A stretch of 37,239 nucleotides of DNA from Armatimonadota bacterium (GCA_031081675.1 JAVHLZ010000023.1:1-37239); one strand, 5' to 3'; positions 27,700 through 36,959 are shown, counted from the stretch's first letter. Notes: generated by a model not told the origin, from the letters alone. A program made the numbers and translations.

Positions 27700-28676
27700 G
27701 GCTGCACCTCCCGCCGGGCTCCCGAGACCAGGTAGGGGACGGTCAGCAGGCTGACGGCCACCAGCATGACGATGGCGATGGAGGCTCCCAGGGCGTACTG
27801 GTCGCCGTGGAAGGTGGCCTCGAACATGAAGTAGGCCGGCACGTCGGTGGCGAACCCCGGCCCCCGCTTGCTCATGGCGGCCACCAGGTCGAAGATCTTC
27901 AGGGAGATGTGCCCCAGCACGATCAGGGCGCTGAGGGTGACCGGGCGGATGGACGGCAGCAGCACGAACCGGTAGACCGCCCACTCGCTGGCCCCGTCGA
28001 TGCGGGCCGCCTCCCGCAGTTCGTCGGGCACGCTGCGCAGGGCCGCCAGGTACAGGGCCATCACGAAGCCGGACATCTGCCAGGTGGCAGCGATGACCAC
28101 CGAGAGCATGGCCACCGGGATGCCCCACAGAGGGCTGGCCAGCCCTCCCAGACCGATCTGGTCCAGCAGCCGGCCCACGGCGCTGTCGGGGTGGATGTGC
28201 AGGATGGTGGGGTCCGTATACCACCGCAGGGGCGGGAGCCCCACCCGGGCCAGCAGGACGTTGATCCCGGTCAGGCGTCCGGTGGCCGGGTCGCCCGGGG
28301 CCAGCAGCCACCGCCAGGCGACCCCGGTCACGATGAACGAGATGGCCAGGGGAAACAGGTACAGGGTCCGGAAGACGCCCTCTCCCCGCACGCCCCGGTC
28401 CAGCAGGATGGCCAGGCCCAGCCCCAGGGTCATGCAGGCCGCTACCAGCAGGATCGTGAACACCACGGTGTTGCGCAGGTCGATCTGAAATCGCGCAGTC
28501 TGGAACAGGCTGAGGTAGTTGGCCACCCCCACCCATGCCAGCTGGGGGCGCAGCCCGGCCCAGTTGGTCAGGGACACCCACGCGGTCCAGCCGATGAAAC
28601 CGTAGACGAACACCCCCACCGCCGCCAGGGAGGGCACGATCAGGGCCCAGGCCACCGCCCGGTCCGACAGACGCAT
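27696..28676 (-). CDS. carbohydrate ABC transporter permease, MalF-like (CUT1)
   Basis: 326 aa permease with about six helices, starting AVAWALIVPSLAAVGVFVYG. Diagnostic segments are WVGVANYLSLFQTARFQIDL, LYLFPLAISFIVTGVAWRWL and the ATPase-contact loop REAARIDGASEWAVYRFVLLP. The periplasmic insert with WYTDPTILHIHP resembles glucose/mannose permeases of the Thermus-type system. The ATG at 28674-28676 is chosen over a 37-residue upstream extension that spans the hairpin at 28699-28726. The ribosome site (GAAGAAGA) is weak. It is cotranscribed with the binding-protein gene upstream. Confidence 0.93.
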   Translation of the reverse strand: MRLSDRAVAWALIVPSLAAVGVFVYGFIGWTAWVSLTNWAGLRPQLAWVGVANYLSLFQTARFQIDLRNTVVFTILLVAACMTLGLGLAILLDRGVRGEGVFRTLYLFPLAISFIVTGVAWRWLLAPGDPATGRLTGINVLLARVGLPPLRWYTDPTILHIHPDSAVGRLLDQIGLGGLASPLWGIPVAMLSVVIAATWQMSGFVMALYLAALRSVPDELREAARIDGASEWAVYRFVLLPSIRPVTLSALIVLGHISLKIFDLVAAMSKRGPGFATDVPAYFMFEATFHGDQYALGASIAIVMLVAVSLLTVPYLVSGARREVQP

Positions 28677-28698
28677 GGTGGTCTTCTTCGCGGAAAAC

Positions 28699-28726
28699 GG
28701 AAGGCGGCCCTGTGGGGCCGCCTTCC
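28699..28726 (-). terminator. partial terminator / RNA-stabilising hairpin between binding-protein and permease genes
   Basis: GGAAGGCGGCCC and GGGCCGCCTTCC form a perfect 12-bp stem with a 4-nt loop. On the - strand it is followed by GTTTTCC, a short T run. It lies about 25 nt past the binding-protein stop and 23 nt before the permease start. Such intercistronic hairpins commonly lower downstream expression or stabilise the upstream message. Confidence 0.75.
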
Positions 28727-28749
28727 CGCGTCCGGGTCCGCCGGCGGGC

Positions 28750-30012
28750 CTACTTGCACACGCCGGCGTCCCGGCAGGCCTTGGCAAACCCGGCCTGGGC
28801 CTTGGCCACGTCCCGGTCGTTGACGAAGGCGGTCATCACGTCGTTGATCATCGTCACCCACGTCTCCGATGCGGCGGCGCCGTGGGCCAGGCTGGGCACG
28901 ATGGCGTCCTTGGCCCAGTCCTGCATCGCCGAGCGCAGGTAGGGGCCGAACAGCTGCGGGTTGCAGTCGCTGCGGGCGCAGATGGACCCCTTGACCGGGT
29001 TGAACGCCTCCTGGCCGGCCTTGCTGCCCACCAGCCGCAGCCAGTTGACGGCCTGGACGCGGTGGGGGGCCTTCTTGGGCAGCCCGAAGGTGTCCGACAG
29101 GGCCACGAACACCCCGCGGGTGCCGGGCGGAGGCGCCCATCCGGAGTCCTTGAATCCCTTGGCCAGGTTGTCGGCGTCCACCCAGTCCCCCATGATGGTC
29201 ATGCCCGCCTTGCCCTGGATCACCAGGTCGTTGGCCTGGTCCCAGGACAGGGCCGCGTGGTCGGGATTCACGTACTGCAGCATGCGGGCCATGGTCTGCA
29301 GCGCCCGGCGCACCTCCGGGCCGGTCCAGCTGGTGGCGCCGGTCCACAGCCCCTTGTAGGCCTGGGGGCTCATGGACCCCGCCAGGACCACCTCAAACAG
29401 GTGCACCGACGCCCAGATCCCCACATCGCCCAGGGCCAGGGGGGTGATGCCCTTGGCCTTCATCCGCTCGGCCAGGGCGAAGAACTCGTCGAAGGTGGTC
29501 GGCGGGCGCCAGCCGTTGGCCTGGAAGACCTTCCGGTTGTACCACAGGACGTTGGCCCGGTGGATGTTGACCGGCACCGACCAGTAGCTGGCGCGGTAGC
29601 GCAGCAGCTCCAGCACGCCCCGGGGGAACACCCGCTCCCACCCCTCGGAGCGGTACAGGTCGTCCAGGGGCTCCATGTACCCGGTGACCACCCAGGTGTC
29701 GATCAGTTCCCGCCCCATGTGGACCTGGAAGGAGTCCGGCGGGTCACCGCCCAGCATCCGTGCCTTCAGCGCCGGCTTGGCCTCGAAGCCGGCGCCGCCG
29801 GCCACGGTGGCGTTGATGATCTCCACGCCGGGGTACTGCTTGCGGTAGAGGTCGAACAGCTTCAGCAGGCCCGCCGCCTCCCCGCCGGTGGTCCACCAGG
29901 AGAAGATTTCCAGCTTGGCGGCCGGCCCGGCCCGGGCGACCGGCAGGCCGCCCAGGAGGACGGCCAGGACCACGACACTGACCACGCCGGAGAGCAGGCT
30001 TCTGCGTCCCAT
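28750..30012 (-). CDS. glucose/galactose-type ABC transporter substrate-binding protein
   Basis: 420 aa, secreted or envelope-anchored. The signal peptide is residues 1-28 (LLSGVVSVVVLAVLLGGLPVARA). The mature start, AKLEIFSWWTTGGEAAGLLK, the stretch INATVAGGAGFEAKPALKAR and MLGGDPPDSFQVHMG closely follow what I recall of the Thermus thermophilus glucose/galactose-binding protein and Pseudomonas GtsA. So do WSVPVNIHRANVLWYNRKVF and NWLRLVGSKAGQEAFNP. There is no lipobox Cys at the cleavage site. It is divergent from galK, which supports galactose and/or glucose as ligand. The start ATG at 30010-30012 follows a G-rich ribosome site; an upstream in-frame start adds 19 non-signal residues. Confidence 0.9.
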   Translation of the reverse strand: MGRRSLLSGVVSVVVLAVLLGGLPVARAGPAAKLEIFSWWTTGGEAAGLLKLFDLYRKQYPGVEIINATVAGGAGFEAKPALKARMLGGDPPDSFQVHMGRELIDTWVVTGYMEPLDDLYRSEGWERVFPRGVLELLRYRASYWSVPVNIHRANVLWYNRKVFQANGWRPPTTFDEFFALAERMKAKGITPLALGDVGIWASVHLFEVVLAGSMSPQAYKGLWTGATSWTGPEVRRALQTMARMLQYVNPDHAALSWDQANDLVIQGKAGMTIMGDWVDADNLAKGFKDSGWAPPPGTRGVFVALSDTFGLPKKAPHRVQAVNWLRLVGSKAGQEAFNPVKGSICARSDCNPQLFGPYLRSAMQDWAKDAIVPSLAHGAAASETWVTMINDVMTAFVNDRDVAKAQAGFAKACRDAGVCK

Positions 30013-30063
30013 AGGCGGACACTCCCCCCTCTCGTCTGTGTCGACCGCGCGCGGGCGCGTCGT

Positions 30064-30077
30064 TGTCACGCGTGGCA
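30064..30077. promoter_or_regulatory. palindrome in the divergent galK / sugar-transport intergenic region
   Basis: TGTCACGCGTGGCA is an imperfect palindrome (13-14 bp, with a perfect core CACGCGTG at 30067-30074). It overlaps a TTGTCA -35-like hexamer (30063-30068) facing galK. No matching -10 at 17 nt is evident. Its central position, about 50 nt from the transporter start and 90 nt from galK, suits a shared operator, but the regulator is unknown. Confidence 0.35.
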
Positions 30078-30164
30078 GTCGGGAAATCCACCGGGAGTAT
30101 TCTTCTCCGGCGGGGCGTCTCCTCCGGCGGGAGCGGCGGGGACGGGAGCGAACAGGACATCCTG

Positions 30165-31346
<1,182 letters not shown>

Positions 31347-31359
31347 AGGCTCAGGGTTG

Positions 31360-31385
31360 ACGGGTGAAGGTACCCACGGGTGAAG
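31360..31385. repeat. short direct repeat between convergent genes
   Basis: ACGGGTGAAG occurs at 31360-31369 and again at 31376-31385, a 16-bp period. It lies between the galK and NAD(P)HX-repair gene stops, in a 76-bp gap that has only a weak GGGCG-GGAAA-CGCCC hairpin near 31408. No function is suggested. Confidence 0.4.
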
Positions 31386-31422
31386 TCCCATGGCCGAAGG
31401 TGGTTTGGGGCGGGAAACGCCC

Positions 31423-32991
31423 TCAGTCGTCCAGCACCCGCACCGGATCCGCGACCCGGCCGGCCTGCACCGCGGCGATGGCGGCGGGCAGCCCGTCGGC
31501 CACCTCCGACGCCAGCATCCCCGCCTGGCCGCGCCCGGCGGCCAGGAGGTCGGCCGCCAGCCCGTGCAGGTAGGCGGCGCCGTAGGCGGCCTCGGCGGGA
31601 TCGCGCCCCTGGCCCAGCAGCGCCGCCACCGCGCCGGTCAGGACGTCGCCCATCCCCCCCGTGGCCATCCCGGGGTTGCCCGTCGGCACGATCCACGCGC
31701 GTCCGTCCGGGGCGGCGACCACCGTGCGGGCGCCCTTCAGCACCACCACACAGCGGAACCTCTCGGAGGCCGACCGGGCCGATCCCAGGCGATCCCGCTG
31801 GATCTCCGCCGCGGACCGCCCCACCAGGCGTCCCAGTTCTCCGGGATGCGGGGTGATGACCAGCGGCCCCCGGGCCCGGGCCAGCGCCTCCGCCCTCCCG
31901 GCCAGGACGTTGAGCGCGTCGGCGTCGGCGACCAGCGGCCGCCCGCATCCCAGAAGGAACTCCACAACCGCCGCCACGCCGGCCGTCCGCGACAGTCCCG
32001 GTCCGACGGCCACGACGTCCGCGGCGTCGGCCAGCTCCTCCAGGCGGACCAGACAGGCCGGACCCAGGGCGCCGCCCTCGTCGGCCAGCGGCGTCGGCAT
32101 CCCCTCGGTCACCTGAGAGGCCACGATGGGATAGACCGACTGCGGCACGGCGACGGTCACCAGCCCCGCCCCCGCGCGCAGGGCTCCCCGGGTGGCCAGC
32201 ACGGCGGCCCCGGTGAAGCCCACCGATCCGGCCACCACCAGAACCCGGCCGTAGGTGCCCTTGTGAGAGTCGGGCCGGCGCGGCGGCAGCAGGGCGCGGA
32301 CCATGGCGCTATCCACCAGGTGAGTGCGCAGGCCCGGATCGCGGCGCAGAGGCTCCGGGTAGCCGATGTCGGCCACGTACACGTCCCCGGCCATCTCCGC
32401 GCCCGGATACAGGAGCAGGCCGGGCTTGAGCCACCCCATGGTGACGGTGGCCGCCGCCCGCACGCACGGACCGTCGCAGCGTCCGGTATCGGCGTCCACG
32501 CCCGAGGGCACGTCCACGGCCACCACGGGCGCCCGGCAGCGCCCGGCAGCCTCGATCAGCGATGCCACCACGCCCCGGGCCGGGCCGCGGAACCCCGTGC
32601 CGGTCAGGGCGTCCACCACCAGGTCGCCGGAGGCGAGGACCGCGTCCACGGACACATCCGTGGCCTCGCGCACCGCCACGCCCGCGCCGACGGCCGCCTC
32701 CAGCATGCGGGCCGGTTCCCCCTGGAAGTCCCGGGCCGGAGCCGCCAGCACCACCGCCACGTCCGCCCCGGCCGCGCGCAGGTGGCGGGCCGCGGCCAGG
32801 CCGTCTCCGCCGTTGTGCCCCCGCCCGGCCAGGACGACCACCGTCCGGCCTCCGCGCTGGCGGAGCATCTCCGCGACCAGCTGGGCCACCCGCCGCCCGG
32901 CGGCGTCCATCAGCTGGGACACCGTCACCCCGAACTGCTGGGCGGCCCGGCGGTCCAGCTCGGCGATCTCCGCGGCGGTGGCGACGTGCAT
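31423..32991 (-). CDS. nnr: bifunctional NAD(P)H-hydrate epimerase / ADP-dependent dehydratase
   Basis: Repairs hydrated NAD(P)H: the N-terminal YjeF_N epimerase interconverts the epimers and the C-terminal ribokinase-like domain dehydrates them. 522 aa. The epimerase begins MHVATAAEIAELDRRAAQQF, with VVLAGRGHNGGDGLAAARHL and VDALTGTGFRGPARG. The dehydratase has SHKGTYGRVLVVAGS, LVITPHPGELGRLVG, VVLKGARTVVAAPDG and TGNPGMATGGMGDVLTG. The start is the ATG at 32989-32991. The frame is open further upstream (to 33204), but that stretch has Cys/Arg-rich sequence unlike the family and overlaps the structured RNA. The ribosome site is weak. It converges on galK. Confidence 0.94.
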   Translation of the reverse strand: MHVATAAEIAELDRRAAQQFGVTVSQLMDAAGRRVAQLVAEMLRQRGGRTVVVLAGRGHNGGDGLAAARHLRAAGADVAVVLAAPARDFQGEPARMLEAAVGAGVAVREATDVSVDAVLASGDLVVDALTGTGFRGPARGVVASLIEAAGRCRAPVVAVDVPSGVDADTGRCDGPCVRAAATVTMGWLKPGLLLYPGAEMAGDVYVADIGYPEPLRRDPGLRTHLVDSAMVRALLPPRRPDSHKGTYGRVLVVAGSVGFTGAAVLATRGALRAGAGLVTVAVPQSVYPIVASQVTEGMPTPLADEGGALGPACLVRLEELADAADVVAVGPGLSRTAGVAAVVEFLLGCGRPLVADADALNVLAGRAEALARARGPLVITPHPGELGRLVGRSAAEIQRDRLGSARSASERFRCVVVLKGARTVVAAPDGRAWIVPTGNPGMATGGMGDVLTGAVAALLGQGRDPAEAAYGAAYLHGLAADLLAAGRGQAGMLASEVADGLPAAIAAVQAGRVADPVRVLDD

Positions 32992-33092
32992 CCCGCCCGG
33001 GCTGTTCTCGCTGGCCGCGGCCGTCTCCTGGCAGGATCGCCAGCCGTCCACACCGCGCACACTATCCACAGGCTCAAAACAGCCGTTCCCGA

Positions 33093-33121
33093 TTGACCGG
33101 CACCGGCAGCGGTGGTAGCGT
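33093..33121 (+). promoter_or_regulatory. promoter-like element for the structured RNA
   Basis: TTGACC (33093-33098, five of six -35 positions), a 17-nt spacer, then TAGCGT (33116-33121, weak -10 that keeps T-A and the final T). Initiation about 7 nt later would be at 33128, exactly the first base of the RNA's closing stem. Confidence 0.45.
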
Positions 33122-33127
33122 GACGGC

Positions 33128-33294
33128 GAGAGGCGCGGAGAGCGCGGCAAAGTAGCCGATTCAAACGCCGCCGCACGTGGACTCTGACAGCCGCAGGACT
33201 TCACTTCGGGAGTAATCCCGGAGAGGAGCTGCAGGCAGTAGGAACCGGCGGCGCGGCCGAAGACGGTGAAACGCCGCGGCCGACCGCGCCTCTC
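33128..33294 (+). ncRNA. predicted structured small RNA (about 167 nt), rod-like
   Basis: GAGAGGCGCGG (33128-33138) and CCGCGCCTCTC (33284-33294) form a perfect 11-bp closing stem. Inside, hand folding gives a 6-bp stem (33143-33148 with 33273-33278) and GCCG/CGGC (33155-33158 with 33254-33257). A 7-nt bulge and a perfect 8-bp stem (33166-33173 with 33246-33253) follow. Next come a 16/9-nt internal loop and a long apical hairpin (33190-33236) capped by a GUAA tetraloop, a GNRA type. No protein frame here resembles a known family. The span 32992-33307 otherwise holds no gene. The shape recalls 6S RNA (closing stem, central bubble, apical stem), but I recognise no family consensus. The strand is chosen from the promoter-like element. 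There is no T-run terminator. Confidence 0.5.
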
Positions 33295-33307
33295 GTGTTC
33301 GCCCGCC

Positions 33308-34207
33308 TCAGGACGGGGCCCGCACCTCCACCCCCGCCAGGGTCTCCAGCAGGGTCACCAGCGCCGAGTGGTCCCAGTCGCTGCGGTCCAGCCCCCGCAG
33401 CGCCGTGAAGGCTTCCTGCACCACCGCGGTGGCCGGCAGCGGCACGCCCAGGGACTTGCCCGCCGACAGGGCGATGTTCAGGTCTTTCTGGTGCAGGCGC
33501 ACCCGGAACCCCGGGGTGAAGTTGCGGTCCAGCATCCGCTGGCCGTGCAGTTCCAGGACGCGGCTCTGGGCGAACCCGCCCAGCAGCGCCTGGCGCACCC
33601 GGGCGGGATCCACCCCCGCCTTGGCCGCCAGGGTGAGGGCCTCGCTTACCGCCTGGATGGTCAGCGCCACCACGATCTGGTTGCACGCCTTGGCCACCTG
33701 CCCGGCCCCGATGTCGCCGATGTGCACGATGTTCTTGCCCAACGCCTCGAAGACCGGCCGCACGCGGGCCACCACCTCCGCCGGCCCGCCCACCATGATG
33801 GACAGGGTGGCCTCGATCGCGCCGCGTTCGCCGCCGCTGACCGGCGCGTCCAGCATGTGGGCGCCGCGTGCGCGCACCGCCTGGGCGATCTCGCGGGTCA
33901 CCAGGGGCGAGATGGTGCTCATGTCCACCAGCACGCCGTCCGCCCGCAGCCCCTCCAGCACGCCGTCGGGACCCAGGACCACCTGCTGCACGTCCGGGGA
34001 ATCCGGCAGCATGGTGATGACGATGTCGCTGGCCTCGGCCACCCCGCGGGGCGAGCCGCCGTCCCGGGCGCCGGCCGCCACCATCTCCTCCACCGGCGCG
34101 CGACTGCGATTGTGCACGGTCAGCGGGAACCCCGCCCGCAGCAGGTTGCGGGCCATGGGCTTGCCCATGATCCCCAGCCCGATGAATCCGATGCGCTCGC
34201 GGTTCAC
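33308..34207 (-). CDS. GarR / 3-hydroxyisobutyrate dehydrogenase-family reductase
   Basis: NAD(P)-dependent beta-hydroxyacid dehydrogenase, 299 aa. The Rossmann motif IGFIGLGIMGKPMARNLL (10-15 GLGIMG core) is followed by DMSTISPLVTREIA. The substrate-binding segment is LDAPVSGGERGAIEATLSIM (S124-G-G), and the catalytic Lys173 lies in GAGQVAKACNQIVVA. The sequence is closest by eye to tartronate-semialdehyde reductase (2-hydroxy-3-oxopropionate reductase). 3-Hydroxyisobutyrate dehydrogenase cannot be excluded. The GTG at 34205-34207 has GGAGG 7 nt upstream. It lies 50 bp after the GH31 gene, probably the same transcript. Confidence 0.88.
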   Translation of the reverse strand: MNRERIGFIGLGIMGKPMARNLLRAGFPLTVHNRSRAPVEEMVAAGARDGGSPRGVAEASDIVITMLPDSPDVQQVVLGPDGVLEGLRADGVLVDMSTISPLVTREIAQAVRARGAHMLDAPVSGGERGAIEATLSIMVGGPAEVVARVRPVFEALGKNIVHIGDIGAGQVAKACNQIVVALTIQAVSEALTLAAKAGVDPARVRQALLGGFAQSRVLELHGQRMLDRNFTPGFRVRLHQKDLNIALSAGKSLGVPLPATAVVQEAFTALRGLDRSDWDHSALVTLLETLAGVEVRAPS

Positions 34208-34257
34208 GTTCCACCCTCCTCGACCGTCATCTCCTCCCGCATGCGCGAGAGGCCCTC

Positions 34258-36639
34258 TCAGGCGCGTTCGCGCCCCGCCCCGCCGCTCCCTGACGGGGCC
34301 GCCTCGATCCCGCGGCGGGCGGTGAGGATCACCCGGTACGGGCCCGCGGCGCGGACGGCCACCTCGGTTCCCTCCGGTCGCTGCCGCACCCCCACCAGGC
34401 GGCCCCGCCCGGTCAGCCGCGCCCCGGCGGCCCGCGCGCCGACCCACACCAGCACGTGGTCGCCCCGCCCGCCGCGCACCGCCGCCTCCAGGCGGTCCCC
34501 CACGGCGCGCGCGGCCACCGCCACGCGCCCGCGGGTGGTCAGCACCTCGCCGGAGGCCGCGTCCGTCAGGCGCACCTGGAAGGTCAGCGGGTGGTCGGCC
34601 TGCCCGGAGTGCTCCACCTCCGGCCCCAGGGGCACGATCGTTCCGTCCCGGACAAAGACGGGAACCTCCTCCAGCGGGACCTCCAGGTGCACCCACCGCG
34701 GGCCGCTGTGACGCGTGTGGCGCCAGAAGTCCCACCACTGTCCGGAGGGCAGGTAGACCCACCGCCGTCCGTCGGGGGTGAGGACCGGAGCGATCAGCAG
34801 CGACCGGCCCAGCAGGTACTGGTCGCTGATGCGCCAGGTGGTGGGATCGTCCTGGAAGTCCAGGATGAGCGGGCGCATCAGCGGCGCCCCCGCCGCCACC
34901 GCCGCCGCCGCCTCGGTGTACAGGTACGGCAGCAGCCGCATCCGCAGCCGGGCGTAGCGGCGGATGATCCGGAAGGCGCGCGGGCCGTACCGCCACGGCT
35001 CCCGCGGCTCGGTGCCGTGAAAGCGGGCGTGGCTGGACAGCAACCCCAGCTGGGCCCACCGCACCAGCAGGTCCGGGTCGCGCAAGCCGTAGAAGCCGCC
35101 GATATCGTGGCTCCAGAAGGCAAACCCCGACAGGGCCAGCGACAGCCCGCTGCCCATCACCGCCGGGAGCACATCCCAGCGCGAGGGGGCGTCCCCCGAC
35201 CAGTGGACCGGGTACCGCTGGGACCCCGCCCACCCGCTGCGGGCCCAGACCAGGGGCTGCGCGCTGACCTCCGCGGTCGCCTCGAAGACCGTGCGGGTGT
35301 ACAGGAGCGGGTAGACGTTGTGGAGGAGCGCGCCGGGGGTGCCGTCGTGGGCGATGGCGTCCTCGGGCACCTCCTCCCCGTAGTCGGTCTTGAAGACGGC
35401 CACGCCCGCCCGCAGCAGCGGCCGGTGCAGCCCCGCGTACCACCGCCGGGCCCCCGGGTGGGTGAAGTCCACGATGGCCGCCTCCCGCCCGCGGAAGCGC
35501 GCCACCTCCCCCCGGGTGGTGCGCAGGAAGTAGCCGCGCCGGGCCGCCGGGGCGTAGCGGGGGCTGTCCATGGGAAAGTACGGATTCTCCCACAGGGACA
35601 GCCGCACGCCCTGGCGGCGCAGCCAGCGGATGAACTCCCCCGGCCGGGGAAAGGCCCGCTCATCCCAGCGCAGGTCGCAGCTGTCGTAGTCGCGGGCGGA
35701 CCGGCCGGCCAGCCACAGAGGGTCCAGGTGCACCACGTCCAGGGGAAATCCCCGCCGGCGGGCCTGGCGGACCACCTGCTCCACCTCGCGCCGGGACCGG
35801 TACATGCACCGGGACATCCACACCCCGAACGACCAGCGGGGCGGCAGCGCCGGGCGTCCCGTCAGGTCCAGGTAGCGGCGGAGGATCTCGGCCAGGGTGG
35901 GACCGTAGATGAGGAAGACATCCAGGCACGGCTCCTCCACGTAGGCCCACCCCGACACCACCGAATAGGCGCCCAGGTCCACCACCGTGCGGGCGGTGGT
36001 GTGGACGAACATCCCGTAGCCCGCCGTGCTCATGACGAACGGCACGGGCGTGTAGACCAGGTCCGTGGAGTTGGTCCCGTGGGTGTCGGTGCACCACAGC
36101 ACGGTCCGCAGCCCCCGCCGGCCGATGGGGCCGTAGCGCTCGCCCAGACCGACGAACTCCTCGGCGGCGCCCAGGGCGAACGTCAGGTACGCGTGCCGGG
36201 CGCCGGAGGGCTGGTGGACGGCCAGCCCGGTGGGAGAGGTGATGTAGCCGTCAAAGTCCCGGTCGGCCAGCTCGGAAAACACCGGCCGGCCCCGGCGGTC
36301 CAGCACCCGCAGCCGCCACGGCGCGCGTTCCAGTTCCACCGTCAGGGCCGCAGTGTGGACCGAGACCGTTCGCCGGTCCACCCGGGTCCGCACCCGGGCC
36401 TGCGCCACAGGCTCCGCCAGCAGGGCCGACGGCCGTGCGACGACCGGAATGCGGAGGCGGACGATCTCGTCGCTGACGCACGCGATGCGGGCGGCGATCT
36501 CCTGCCCGCCCACCTGGACGCGCAGGTCCGCGCCGTCACGCCGCGGACGGACCGCCACCACCCGCCCCAGGGGAAGAAACGTCCGCTGGGGGTCGTCAAA
36601 TATCGCGCCCGGATCCAGCGAGTGGCGCCGCGCACTCAT
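34258..36639 (-). CDS. GH31 family alpha-xylosidase-type glycosidase
   Basis: Retaining alpha-glycosidase, 793 aa. No signal peptide is seen, so it probably acts in the cytoplasm on imported oligosaccharides. The N-terminal beta-sandwich is followed by the catalytic barrel from about 265: PPRWSFGVWMSRCMYRSRRE matches the YicI-like alpha-xylosidase entry. The nucleophile is Asp419 in VFKTDYGEEVPED, and the acid/base Asp483 in RYPVHWSGDAPSRWD. FAFWSHDIGGFYG is also typical. Domains after about 640 are beta-rich. The start ATG at 36637-36639 is preceded by a weak AGGG. The open frame continues upstream for 94 residues but reads as intergenic. alpha-Glucosidase activity is an alternative. Confidence 0.9.
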   Translation of the reverse strand: MSARRHSLDPGAIFDDPQRTFLPLGRVVAVRPRRDGADLRVQVGGQEIAARIACVSDEIVRLRIPVVARPSALLAEPVAQARVRTRVDRRTVSVHTAALTVELERAPWRLRVLDRRGRPVFSELADRDFDGYITSPTGLAVHQPSGARHAYLTFALGAAEEFVGLGERYGPIGRRGLRTVLWCTDTHGTNSTDLVYTPVPFVMSTAGYGMFVHTTARTVVDLGAYSVVSGWAYVEEPCLDVFLIYGPTLAEILRRYLDLTGRPALPPRWSFGVWMSRCMYRSRREVEQVVRQARRRGFPLDVVHLDPLWLAGRSARDYDSCDLRWDERAFPRPGEFIRWLRRQGVRLSLWENPYFPMDSPRYAPAARRGYFLRTTRGEVARFRGREAAIVDFTHPGARRWYAGLHRPLLRAGVAVFKTDYGEEVPEDAIAHDGTPGALLHNVYPLLYTRTVFEATAEVSAQPLVWARSGWAGSQRYPVHWSGDAPSRWDVLPAVMGSGLSLALSGFAFWSHDIGGFYGLRDPDLLVRWAQLGLLSSHARFHGTEPREPWRYGPRAFRIIRRYARLRMRLLPYLYTEAAAAVAAGAPLMRPLILDFQDDPTTWRISDQYLLGRSLLIAPVLTPDGRRWVYLPSGQWWDFWRHTRHSGPRWVHLEVPLEEVPVFVRDGTIVPLGPEVEHSGQADHPLTFQVRLTDAASGEVLTTRGRVAVAARAVGDRLEAAVRGGRGDHVLVWVGARAAGARLTGRGRLVGVRQRPEGTEVAVRAAGPYRVILTARRGIEAAPSGSGGAGRERA

Positions 36640-36959
36640 CCCCGGACCCTGGTGTAGGCCTGCATGACCGCCATCTCCCGCAACGGATACCCCGGCCTCC
36701 GCCGCCAGCACCGGGCAGGTTGCCCACCCCGGCGGCCCGCGGTGCTCCCGGCGAACAGGCGACACCGGCCGCGCGCCCTGGCGGTCCGGACGGGCATGCA
36801 AAAGTCCTGCCGGCCGCCGGCACTCCGGCCGGCAGGACTGTCTCCGCGACTCCGTCCTGCCACGTGCGACTACCTGCGCGGGATGGTTTCGGCCCCCGTC
36901 GCCGCATCTCCTGCGCCGCACAGGAAGGGCGTGCGCCCGCCCCGAAATGAGGCCCCGTC
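36640..36959. other. divergent intergenic region between the GH31 gene and glpP
   Basis: 320 bp without a convincing gene on either strand. It holds the terminator/antiterminator segments at 36803-36861. Between that hairpin and the GH31 start lie about 160 nt of GC-rich leader. I see no well-matched -10/-35 pair for either direction. The glpP ribosome site is GAGG, 7 nt before its ATG. Confidence 0.6.
36803..36861 (-). promoter_or_regulatory. terminator with competing antiterminator segment in the GH31 leader (attenuator-like)
   Basis: On the - strand three segments occur in order: GGCAGGAC (complement of 36854-36861), AGTCCTGCCGGCCG (complement of 36826-36839) and CGGCCGGCAGGACT (complement of 36803-36816). 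The last two form a perfect 14-bp stem with a 9-nt loop, followed by TTTTG, a terminator-like arrangement. The first pairs perfectly (8 bp) with the start of the second, which would disrupt the 14-bp stem. Mutually exclusive hairpins of this type are the hallmark of attenuation. The adjacent divergent gene encodes a GlpP-type antiterminator. Confidence 0.55.

Noticed and set aside
30063-30103. galK promoter TTGTCA with TATTCT
   Set aside because: The spacing is 29 nt, too long for a sigma-70-type promoter.
33061-33070. DnaA-box-like CTATCCACA near a second CCACAC motif
   Set aside because: A single 8 of 9 match with no cluster, no AT-rich unwinding region and no dnaA/dnaN nearby; likely chance in the nnr upstream region.
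33128-33294. Cobalamin, c-di-AMP, SRP or RNase P identity for the structured RNA
   Set aside because: Short similarities (CCGAAGAC, CTGACAGCC) exist, but the defining core sequences and order of these families are missing.
34208-34230. Eight-codon leader ORF (ATG 34228-34230) overlapping the garR start
   Set aside because: It has a ribosome-like GGGAGG, but such short frames are common by chance; no coding support.
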